DNA of 5,567 bases from Actinomycetota bacterium. Its GTDB lineage: Bacteria; Actinomycetota; Actinomycetes; Actinomycetales; Cellulomonadaceae. Positions 1-5,567 of the stretch are shown here, piece after piece. Under the pieces are notes generated by a model. It saw only the letters and a list, made by a program, of their open reading frames with translations. It was not told the origin of the DNA and ran no database searches. The DNA is taken from assembly GCA_018898235.1 (NCBI GenBank), contig JAHIJU010000262.1, positions 1 to 5,567 on the forward strand, given 5' to 3'. The stretch's first letter is position 1; every line of letters starts with the position of its first letter. Position numbers and translations under genes: made by a program.

Positions 1-2387
1 CCGACATGACCTCCCTCATCGGGACCGGACCGTGGGTGAGCGTCCAGGACGCCCTGCTGGACCGTGCCGCCGTGCGCGCAGGTCTGGACCTCGCCCGGCT
101 CGCGACGGTGCGGCTGCCGCAGGCCGTCCAGATGCTGCTCACCGGGGTCGTCGTCATGGCTGACTGGATCGCCTCTGGTGACACGTTTCCCCTGCTGCCA
201 GTCGAGCAGGTGCCGGCAGTTCCGCCGGTCGAGGCCCCGGTCTCCGAGGCCTCGGAGCGGGCAGCGCGGGGCCTGCGCGAGGTGCGGCTCGGGCGCCCCT
301 GGACCCCTTCGCTCGAACCTGCAGACGTCGACGGCCGCTTCGTCGACCGGTTCCCCTGGGCGCTGAGCGGTCCTCGCCCGGTGCAGCGCGCCGTGGTCGA
401 GGCCGCCGCGACGATGACCGCACCCGGGCTGCTCGTGCTCGAGGCCCCGATGGGCGTCGGCAAGACCGAGGCCGCGTTCATGGCGGCCGAGGTTCTCGCC
501 GCGCGCACTGGCGCGAGCGGCTGTTTCGTCGCACTGCCGACGCAGGCCACCTCCAACGCGATGTTCGCGCGGATGCTCGCCTGGTTGGAGCGGCTGCCGG
601 ACGGAGCCGGGGTGGGCGCGCAGTCGGTGGCCCTCGTGCACGGCAAAGCAGCGCTCAACGACGACCTGGCTCGCCTTCCGTTCGGCATCCGCGACGGCGC
701 CCCGCTGTACGACGAGGACACCGAGGACTCGGCCACGCGGCGGGTGCGGGCGGTGCTCGGCGAGTGGACCCGGGGTCGCAAACAGGCGGCGCTCAGTGCC
801 TTCGTCGTCGGCACCATCGACCAGGTCCTGTTCGCGGCGCTGCGGGCCCGCCACACCATGCTTCGGCACCTGTCTCTGGCAGGGAAGGTCGTCGTCGTCG
901 ACGAGGTGCATGCCGCCGACGTGTACATGTCTGCGTTCCTTGAGCGTGCGCTGGAGTGGCTCGCGGCCGAGGGCACGTCCGTCCTGCTCATGTCAGCCAC
1001 GCTTCCGGCGGCGCGTCGTTCGGCGTTGTACGTGGCGTACGAGCGCGGGCGGCGCCGTCGGCTCGGCGAGGAGCCGGACGATCTGGACCAGGAGCTGGCG
1101 GTGTTGACCCGGTTGGGCGGTGACATCGGCTACCCGTCGGTGGTCGTCACAGGCGAGGACGGCCCTCAGGTTCTGTCCCCGCCAGCCGGTAGCGACGGCC
1201 GGGCCGTGCGCCTGCACCAGCTGGACGACGACCTGGAGTCCCTGACTGCGCTGCTGCTCGACCGGTTGGCCGACGGTGGGTGCGCCGTCGTCGTGCGCAA
1301 CACGGTGCGCCGCGCTCAGGAGACCGCGCGGCACCTCAGCCGGGTCTTCGGCGAGGAGCAGGTGTCGGTCGCGCACGCCGGGTTCCTCGCTGCGGACCGG
1401 GTGGCAACGGATCGGGGCTTGCTGGCCAGGTTCGGGCCGCCCGGTGACCGGGTGACGCGGCCGGTGCGGCACGTCGTCGTGGCGACCCAGGTCGTCGAGC
1501 AGTCGCTCGACGTGGACTTCGACCTCATGGTGAGCGACTTCGCCCCGATCGACCTCGTGCTGCAGCGCCTCGGACGACTGCACCGGCACCGTCGAGGGCC
1601 GGAGGAGCAGGACCGGCCCGTGGGCGTCCGTGAGGCCGAGTGCTACCTCACCGGGGTGGACTGGACGGCGACTCCGCCGACGCCGGTCTCCGGCTCGTGC
1701 GCGGTCTACGGCAGGTGGCTGCTCTACGCGGGCCTGGCGGTGGTGCAACCACACCTGGACGGCCTGCCGGTGCGCCTGCCCTCGGACATTTCCAGCCTCG
1801 TGCAGACCGCATACGCCGACGACGTCCCAGTCCCGGACGGATGGGAGGACGCGATGGCCGAAGCGCGGGTCAGGTTCCTCCGGGAGCAGCAGGAGCGGGT
1901 GGAGGTCGCCAGGACCTTCGCGTTGGAGGCCGTCCTGGCGCACGGGCGGGACCTGTACGACTCGGGCCGCGGCGGGGCTGGGACGATCGACGAGGACTCG
2001 CCCCAGGCGCAGGGGTATGTGCGCGACGGCGGGGACTCGATCGAGGTCGTCGTCGTCCAGCGCGGCGACGGGCAGGACCGGGTCCCGGACTGGGTCGAGG
2101 GCGGTGGTGAGTCGCTGCCGCTGCGCGACTACCCGGTGCCGCCGGACCAGGCCCGGCGGCTGGCCCGCTGCACGCTGCGCCTGCCGTACGCCCTCACCGT
2201 CCCGGGCGTCGCCGACCAGGTGATCGCAGACCTGGAGCAGAACTGGTTCGGTGGGTGGCAGCGCACCCCGTACCTGTCTGGCCAGCTCGCGCTCGTGCTC
2301 GACGAACACCGCCGGGCCGAGGTCGCCGGCCACCACCTGACCTATGACCTGCGCCTCGGGCTGGTGGTGGACGGCGATGACCTCTGA
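1..2387 (+). CDS. cas3: Cas3 helicase-nuclease, type I-E (5'-partial)
   Basis: Cas3 is recruited by Cse1 to the Cascade R-loop, nicks the displaced DNA strand with its HD domain and unwinds and degrades DNA with its SF2 helicase. The frame is open through the left edge, so the ATG at position 6 is internal. Counting residues from that ATG: the end of the HD domain is at 1-60, with ADWIAS at 52-57 (D53 probably the last HD metal ligand); a Q-motif-like Q127 follows; Walker A is EAPMGVGKTE at 146-155; DEVH at 299-302; SAT at 330-332; ATQVVEQSLDVD at 493-504; QRLGRLHRHR (motif VI) at 520-529. The C-terminal domain fills roughly the last 150 residues and ends in the family-like LTYDLRLGL (778-786). 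At least 793 residues are visible. Full-length I-E Cas3 proteins are around 900-950, so about 150-200 residues, including most HD ligands, lie upstream. The helicase looks intact; the nuclease cannot be judged. The gene ends with TGA 54 nt before cse1, in the same frame as cse1. Confidence 0.97.
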   Translation, partial: DMTSLIGTGPWVSVQDALLDRAAVRAGLDLARLATVRLPQAVQMLLTGVVVMADWIASGDTFPLLPVEQVPAVPPVEAPVSEASERAARGLREVRLGRPWTPSLEPADVDGRFVDRFPWALSGPRPVQRAVVEAAATMTAPGLLVLEAPMGVGKTEAAFMAAEVLAARTGASGCFVALPTQATSNAMFARMLAWLERLPDGAGVGAQSVALVHGKAALNDDLARLPFGIRDGAPLYDEDTEDSATRRVRAVLGEWTRGRKQAALSAFVVGTIDQVLFAALRARHTMLRHLSLAGKVVVVDEVHAADVYMSAFLERALEWLAAEGTSVLLMSATLPAARRSALYVAYERGRRRRLGEEPDDLDQELAVLTRLGGDIGYPSVVVTGEDGPQVLSPPAGSDGRAVRLHQLDDDLESLTALLLDRLADGGCAVVVRNTVRRAQETARHLSRVFGEEQVSVAHAGFLAADRVATDRGLLARFGPPGDRVTRPVRHVVVATQVVEQSLDVDFDLMVSDFAPIDLVLQRLGRLHRHRRGPEEQDRPVGVREAECYLTGVDWTATPPTPVSGSCAVYGRWLLYAGLAVVQPHLDGLPVRLPSDISSLVQTAYADDVPVPDGWEDAMAEARVRFLREQQERVEVARTFALEAVLAHGRDLYDSGRGGAGTIDEDSPQAQGYVRDGGDSIEVVVVQRGDGQDRVPDWVEGGGESLPLRDYPVPPDQARRLARCTLRLPYALTVPGVADQVIADLEQNWFGGWQRTPYLSGQLALVLDEHRRAEVAGHHLTYDLRLGLVVDGDDL

Positions 2388-2445
2388 CCTCAACCCCGCA
2401 CGCGGGGATCACGTGCAGCCGGACCTGCTACGGGAGGACGCATGA
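2377..2445 (+). CDS. Possible 22-codon ORF bridging cas3 and cse1
   Basis: An ATG at 2377 lies inside the last codons of cas3 (11-nt overlap, +1 frame). It opens a 22-codon frame that begins MTSDLNPARGDH and ends REDA, with its TGA at 2443-2445 sharing ATGA with the cse1 start. It runs through both hairpins of the gap, so a ribosome translating it would melt them and arrive at the cse1 start. I recognise no protein family. Its third-position G+C is high, but one of the other frames here is equally GC-rich, so composition does not settle the case. The upstream Shine-Dalgarno is weak (GGTGG within 2364-2370). It could be a coupling or leader ORF, or simply chance: the ATGA overlap arises partly because cse1 begins ATGA. 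Confidence 0.25.
   Translation: MTSDLNPARGDHVQPDLLREDA
2394..2411 (+). repeat. Solitary CRISPR-repeat-like hairpin in the cas3-cse1 gap
   Basis: CCCCG (2394-2398), loop CACG (2399-2402) and CGGGG (2403-2407) are followed directly by ATCA. Type I-E repeats typically carry a CCCCGC-N(3-4)-GCGGGG stem-loop followed by AT and a crRNA 5' handle, as in E. coli (loop GCCA, handle ATAAACCG). This element has the same order but a stem shortened to 5 bp and a core about 2 nt shorter. It starts 7 nt after the cas3 stop codon. I see no second copy in the window at any array-like spacing, so it is not an array. No T-tract follows, which argues against an intrinsic terminator. It may be a degenerate repeat, a Cas6e recognition site in the operon mRNA, or a chance GC-rich hairpin. 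Confidence 0.45.
2412..2432 (+). promoter_or_regulatory. Hairpin abutting the cse1 ribosome-binding site
   Basis: CGTGCAG (2412-2418) can pair with CTGC-T-ACG (2425-2432), giving 7 bp with one bulged T around the six-base loop CCGGAC. The stem ends at 2432, directly before the GGAGG of cse1 at 2433-2437. With the hairpin at 2394-2407, most of the 54-nt gap can be folded. The position suggests an influence on cse1 translation or on mRNA stability. Folding strength is judged by eye only, and GC-rich DNA often yields such stems. Confidence 0.35.
2433..2437 (+). promoter_or_regulatory. Ribosome-binding site of cse1
   Basis: GGAGG lies 4 nt before the ATG at 2442. This supports that start, as does the family-typical N-terminus (SLIDEPWI at residues 8-15). 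There is no in-frame stop between the cas3 TGA and this ATG, so the Shine-Dalgarno and the protein N-terminus decide the start. Confidence 0.75.
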
Positions 2446-4076
2446 CCGACCGAGCGACGTACTCGCTGATCGACGAGCCCTGGATCACCTGCCTGGGCGT
2501 GGACGGGCGGACGCAGGAGGTGTCACTCCTCGAGCTCTTCGCGCGGGCGCCCCAGCTGCGGGAGATCGTCGGAGACCTGCCGACGCAGGGGTTCGCCCTG
2601 CTGCGGCTGGCGCTCGCCGTCCTGCACCGGGCGGTCGACGGGCCGCGCGACCAGTTCGAGTGGGAGGCTCTCTGGTCGGCCGACGGCCCGCCGACCGACC
2701 GCGTCGAGGCCTACCTGCGTCGGTACGCCGACCGGTTCGATCTGTTCGACCTGGAGCGGCCGTTCCTGCAGACCGCGGGTATCCACACCGCCAAGGGCGA
2801 GTTCTTCGGCCTGGAGAGGCTCGTCGCCGACGTCCCGGCCGGCCACCCGTACTTCACCACCCGCATCGGCGCGGGTCTGGACCGGCTCACCCCGGCCGAG
2901 GCGGCGCGCTGGCTGGTCCACCTGCAGGCGTTCGACGCCAGCGGCATCAAGTCGGGTCTCGTCGGCGATCCTCGGGTCAAGGGCGGCAAGGTCTACCCGC
3001 TGGGCACCTCCTGGGCCGGCAACCTGGGCGGGCTCTACCTCGAGGGGCGGACCCTGTGGGAGACGTTGGTGCTCAACCTCGTCCCGCGCGACCAGCCGAC
3101 CATCGCCCGCTTCGACCGCGAGGATCGAGCCTCCTGGGAGGTCGAGCCGCCCGGCCCCGCCGCCGCCGCGGACCTCGCGGCCCGCCCGTACGGACCGGTG
3201 GACCTCTACACCTGGCTCAGTCGCCGCGTGCTGCTGCGTGGTGACCGGGACGGTGTCACCGGGGTTGTCATCGGGTACGGGGACCCGCTCAGCGCACCGA
3301 ACCGGCATCAGCGTGAACCGATGAGCGCCTGGCGCAACAGCCCGCCGCAGGAGAAAAAGCTCGGGTTGCCGCTGGTCTACATGCCGCAGGCCCACGACCC
3401 GACCAAGGCCCTGTGGCGCGGGCTCGCGGCGATCCTGCCCACGGTGTCCCCGCGGGGGAAGGCCGAGGACCGCGCGCGATACCTCACCGCCGGGGTGGTC
3501 GACTGGGCCGGACGCGCCCTGGATAGCGACCGCTCGATCGCGCTGCGAGCCGTCGGGATGGTCTACGGCACGCAGAGCGCCGTGGTCGACGACGTGGTGG
3601 ACGACCGGCTCGTCGTCCGGGCCGCCGTCGTCGGGCCTGAGGCCGCCGGGCTGCAGCACATGATCCTCACTGCGGTGGAGGCCACCGACGCGGGTGTCCT
3701 CGCGCTGAAGAACCTCGCGTCGAACCTCGTCAAGGCCGCAGGGGGCACCGACGCCAGGCTGGCCGACGGGGCGCGGGCCAGGGCCGCCGAGCAGGCCTAC
3801 GCCTCCCTCGACCAGCCGTTCCGCGCCTGGTTGTCCGGTCTGGGCCCGGACACGGACATCGATGTGGCCCGGGAGACCTGGTCGGCCATCGCCCGCCAGG
3901 TCCTCGGTGGCCTCGGCGACGACCTCGTGCGGGCCACCGGCCCGGACGCCTGGGTCGGGCGTGAGGTCGGTGGCCGTCGCATCACCAGCCCGGAGGCCCA
4001 CGGGTGGTTCCGCACCGCGCTGATCACCGCACTTCCACGTCCGCAGCAGCACACCCAGGAGGCGACCGATGAGTGA
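2442..4076 (+). CDS. casA: Cse1/CasA (Cas8e), large subunit of type I-E Cascade
   Basis: Cse1 is the large Cascade subunit. It recognises the PAM, helps open the target duplex and recruits Cas3. The 544-residue product has the usual Cse1 features: SLIDEPWI at 8-15, the DLFDLERPFLQTAG segment at 100-113, and the SGIKSGLVGDPRVKGGKVYP segment at 167-186 leading into TSWAGNLGG (189-197). The last region falls where the glycine loop of E. coli CasA contacts the PAM. VYGTQSAVVDD (374-384) looks equivalent to the E. coli NNQASILE segment, making Q378 the likely wedge glutamine (from memory, not alignment). The helical C-terminal domain spans about 400-530. Length is close to the E. coli protein (about 500) with no sign of truncation. 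It starts 54 nt after cas3 and overlaps cse2 by 8 nt, indicating translational coupling with the rest of Cascade. Confidence 0.97.
   Translation: MTDRATYSLIDEPWITCLGVDGRTQEVSLLELFARAPQLREIVGDLPTQGFALLRLALAVLHRAVDGPRDQFEWEALWSADGPPTDRVEAYLRRYADRFDLFDLERPFLQTAGIHTAKGEFFGLERLVADVPAGHPYFTTRIGAGLDRLTPAEAARWLVHLQAFDASGIKSGLVGDPRVKGGKVYPLGTSWAGNLGGLYLEGRTLWETLVLNLVPRDQPTIARFDREDRASWEVEPPGPAAAADLAARPYGPVDLYTWLSRRVLLRGDRDGVTGVVIGYGDPLSAPNRHQREPMSAWRNSPPQEKKLGLPLVYMPQAHDPTKALWRGLAAILPTVSPRGKAEDRARYLTAGVVDWAGRALDSDRSIALRAVGMVYGTQSAVVDDVVDDRLVVRAAVVGPEAAGLQHMILTAVEATDAGVLALKNLASNLVKAAGGTDARLADGARARAAEQAYASLDQPFRAWLSGLGPDTDIDVARETWSAIARQVLGGLGDDLVRATGPDAWVGREVGGRRITSPEAHGWFRTALITALPRPQQHTQEATDE
4057..4062 (+). 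promoter_or_regulatory. Ribosome-binding site of cse2
   Basis: AGGAGG inside the end of cse1, 6 nt before the ATG at 4069. It supports an independent start for cse2 within the 8-nt overlap (ATGAGTGA) with the cse1 stop. Confidence 0.75.
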
Positions 4077-4749
4077 GACCACGACCATCGCCGAGGCCGA
4101 GTCCCCGCCGGGCGGTGCCCGCACCTGGGTGCCGGGTCTGACGCAGAAGTTCGTCGATGCCCAGGTCAGCCGGTTGCAGGCCGGCTACCTGCGCCGCCCG
4201 CCCAGCTCGCGAGCACGGGCGGACCTTGCGCGCCTGCGGCGGGTGGTCGGCCACGAGCCCGGGACCGACGTCGAGATCCTCGATCTGACCACAGACCCCG
4301 ACGCCCCGCGCCCGGCGCAGGACGAGCCCACCGCAGATGAACGGGCGATCCACGTCGCGCTCACGCTCTACGCGGTGCACCAGCAGTCGCAGGAGCGCCG
4401 GATGCACGTGCAGGGACGGAGCTTCGGCTCGGCCCTCGGCCGGTTGCGCTACGTCGACGGTGAGGAGAACCCAGGTGTCGTCCGCCGCTTCCAGGCGCTC
4501 GGCACCGCGACCGACCTCGCCGAGGCGGCCACCCACGCCCGTGCTCTCGTCACCCTGCTGCGCGGTGCCGGGCAGGGCTTCGACTACGGGCTGCTCGCCC
4601 GTGACCTCGTCGCGCTGCAGGACCCGCGCCGCGCCCAGGGAGTCCGGCTGGCCTGGGGACGCGACTTCTTCCGCACCAGAGCCACGGCCCCCGACGGCGC
4701 AGCCGACGGAGCCGACACCACCACCCCGACCGCTGAGGAGCTGTCATGA
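4069..4749 (+). CDS. casB: Cse2/CasB, small subunit of type I-E Cascade
   Basis: Cse2 is the all-helical small subunit, present as a dimer along the belly of Cascade. Basic surfaces hold the displaced and target strands and stabilise the R-loop. The 226-residue product shows family-like blocks: KFVDAQVSRLQAGYL (27-41), the arginine-rich RARADLARLRR (48-58), ERAIHVALTLYAVHQQ (91-106), the basic RRMHVQGRSFGSALGRLR (110-127) and a C-terminal AWGRDFFR (195-202). It is longer than E. coli Cse2 (about 160), as is usual for actinobacterial members. The additions are an N-terminal stretch of about 20 residues and a low-complexity Ala/Asp/Thr tail (203-226) that includes a small DNA duplication (GACGGCGCAGCC / GACGGAGCCGAC at 4691-4714). 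It overlaps cse1 by 8 nt and cas7e by 4 nt, so the subunits are probably translated in a coupled manner. Confidence 0.95.
   Translation: MSETTTIAEAESPPGGARTWVPGLTQKFVDAQVSRLQAGYLRRPPSSRARADLARLRRVVGHEPGTDVEILDLTTDPDAPRPAQDEPTADERAIHVALTLYAVHQQSQERRMHVQGRSFGSALGRLRYVDGEENPGVVRRFQALGTATDLAEAATHARALVTLLRGAGQGFDYGLLARDLVALQDPRRAQGVRLAWGRDFFRTRATAPDGAADGADTTTPTAEELS
4735..4740 (+). promoter_or_regulatory. Ribosome-binding site of cas7e
   Basis: GAGGAG in the last codons of cse2, 5 nt before the ATG at 4746. It is a strong site, fitting the high copy number of Cas7e (six per Cascade) relative to Cse2 (two). Confidence 0.7.
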
Positions 4750-5567
4750 GCCGCACCATCGTCGAGCTGCACGTGCTTCAGACCGTCCCGCCGAGCAACG
4801 TCAACCGCGACGACACGGGGAGCCCCAAGACGGCCACCTTCGGCGGCGTGCGCCGCGCCCGGGTCTCCTCCCAGGCGTGGAAGCGGGCCACCCGGGTGGC
4901 GTTCAACGACCTGCTCGACACCTCCGACCTGGGAACCCGGACCAAGCGGGTGGTCGAGGTGGTCGCCGCCCGGATCACTGCCGCGCGGCCCGACCTGGCC
5001 GAGCGGGCGACCGAGCTGGCCGAGGGCATCGTGCGGTCGACCGGCTTGGAACTCGAGAAGGTCAAGCGGACCAAGTCAAGCGGCGAGGTCTCGGAGAACC
5101 AGGAGACGAAGTACCTCGTCTTCCTGTCCAACCTTCAACTCGACCTGCTGGCCACCACGGCGGTCGAGCTCGTCGACCAGCCCGACCCCGCCGCCGCCCT
5201 CAAGGCCTTCAAAGGCAAGGGTCTGCTCGACCGCGCCCACTCGATCGACCTCGCGCTGTTCGGCCGCATGGTCGCCGACGTCACCGACCTCAACGTCGAC
5301 GCCTGCGCCCAGGTGGCCCACGCTCTGTCGGTGCACGCCGTCGACAACGAGTTCGACTACTTCACCGCGGTGGACGACGAGAAGCGCAAGGCGGAGGACG
5401 AGGACGCCGGCGCGGGCATGATCGGCACCGTCGAGTTCAACTCCTCCACGCTGTACCGCTACGCCACGGTGGACGTCGACCGGTTGCGCGAGAACCTCGG
5501 TGACGACGCCGCGACCCGCCGTGCCGTCGAAGCGTTCGTGCAGGCATTCGTCGTCTCGATGCCTACG
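4746..5567 (+). CDS. cas7e: Cas7e/CasC (Cse4), crRNA-binding backbone subunit (3'-partial)
   Basis: Cas7e forms the six-subunit helical backbone of type I-E Cascade, gripping the crRNA and kinking the target every sixth base with its thumb. The frame starts at ATG 4746 within the ATGA overlap with cse2 and stays open for 274 codons to the window edge. Recognisable segments: ELHVLQTVPPSNVNRDD (7-23), the family-typical SPKTATFGGVRRARVSSQAW (26-45), LDRAHSIDLALFGRMVADV (161-179), the DLNVDACAQVAHALSVHAVD block (181-200), and EFNSSTLYRYATVDV (230-244). The lysine- and acid-rich loop at about 201-225 falls where the thumb is expected. The visible end, AFVVSMPT, normally runs on into a conserved GKQN-type segment. 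Family members are around 350-380 residues, so about 80-100 are missing. Cas5e and Cas6e genes are expected next. Confidence 0.96.
   Translation, partial: MSRTIVELHVLQTVPPSNVNRDDTGSPKTATFGGVRRARVSSQAWKRATRVAFNDLLDTSDLGTRTKRVVEVVAARITAARPDLAERATELAEGIVRSTGLELEKVKRTKSSGEVSENQETKYLVFLSNLQLDLLATTAVELVDQPDPAAALKAFKGKGLLDRAHSIDLALFGRMVADVTDLNVDACAQVAHALSVHAVDNEFDYFTAVDDEKRKAEDEDAGAGMIGTVEFNSSTLYRYATVDVDRLRENLGDDAATRRAVEAFVQAFVVSMPT

Noticed and set aside
6..8. ATG at position 6 as the true start of cas3
   Set aside because: The frame stays open to the window edge, no ribosome-binding site can be seen, and the protein would begin near the end of the HD domain. The real start is almost certainly upstream.
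895..904. TCGTCGACGA palindrome in cas3
   Set aside because: It is explained by the codons for the Val-Val-Asp-Glu of the DEVH motif. Nothing suggests an operator.
993..2393. 466-codon antisense open frame opposite cas3
   Set aside because: It mirrors a clear cas3 coding sequence, resembles no known family, and long antisense frames are routine in high-GC codon-biased genes.
2394..2407. Intrinsic transcription terminator after cas3
   Set aside because: The hairpin has no downstream T-run, and the operon continues 54 nt later with cse1.
2410..2415. CACGTG hexamer as a protein-binding site
   Set aside because: It is a short palindrome expected by chance in GC-rich DNA and forms part of the adjoining hairpins. 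No second half-site or known regulator supports it.
3448..3457. CCCCGCGGGG palindrome in cse1 resembling a CRISPR-repeat stem
   Set aside because: It has no loop, lies in well-supported coding sequence (the SPRGK segment) and is not followed by an AT-starting handle.
2523..4124. 533-codon antisense open frame opposite cse1
   Set aside because: It is a shadow of cse1: Pro/Arg/Gly-biased composition, no domain recognised, and it runs across the cse1-cse2 junction.
4337..5503. 388-codon + strand frame across cse2 and cas7e
   Set aside because: It is an Arg/Pro/Ser-rich out-of-frame reading. The cse2 and cas7e frames here carry strong family motifs and good ribosome-binding sites.
1..5567. CRISPR array within the window
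   Set aside because: No repeat of about 28-29 nt recurs at about 60-nt spacing on either strand; only the single repeat-like core at 2394-2411 was found.

Overview
The window is the front part of a type I-E CRISPR-Cas (Cascade) operon. All genes are on the + strand: cas3 (5' end cut by the window edge), cse1/casA, cse2/casB and cas7e/casC (3' end cut by the window edge). Very high G+C, with G or C at most third codon positions, and actinobacterial-style Cas proteins (226-residue Cse2, 544-residue Cse1) point to a high-GC actinomycete. No species can be named from the sequence alone.

Layout: 1-2387 encodes the end of the Cas3 HD nuclease domain, the complete SF2 helicase and the C-terminal domain. 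A 54-nt gap (2388-2441) separates cas3 from cse1 and is the only non-coding-looking stretch of note. Cse1 (2442-4076) overlaps cse2 (4069-4749) by 8 nt, and cse2 overlaps cas7e (4746 to the edge) by 4 nt (ATGA). Each Cascade gene has a clear Shine-Dalgarno sequence. No CRISPR array, tRNA, rRNA, insertion sequence, promoter or terminator is recognisable. Cas5e, Cas6e, Cas1, Cas2 and the array(s) would be expected downstream, outside the window.

How it works together (family knowledge): Cas7e forms the crRNA-binding backbone, Cse2 forms the belly that steadies the R-loop, and Cse1 reads the PAM and recruits Cas3, which nicks and unwinds the non-target strand.

The system itself is a known type. 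The unusual part is the cas3-cse1 junction. It holds (i) a CCCCG-CACG-CGGGG-AT hairpin closely resembling the core of a type I-E CRISPR repeat, alone and far from any visible array; (ii) a second hairpin ending directly at the cse1 ribosome-binding site; (iii) a possible 22-codon ORF overlapping the cas3 stop and the cse1 start; and (iv) cas3 and cse1 in the same reading frame, separated by one UGA and 18 sense codons, as if a Cas3-Cse1 fusion had been split or was about to form. These suggest post-transcriptional control of Cas3 versus Cascade output, but this is inference.
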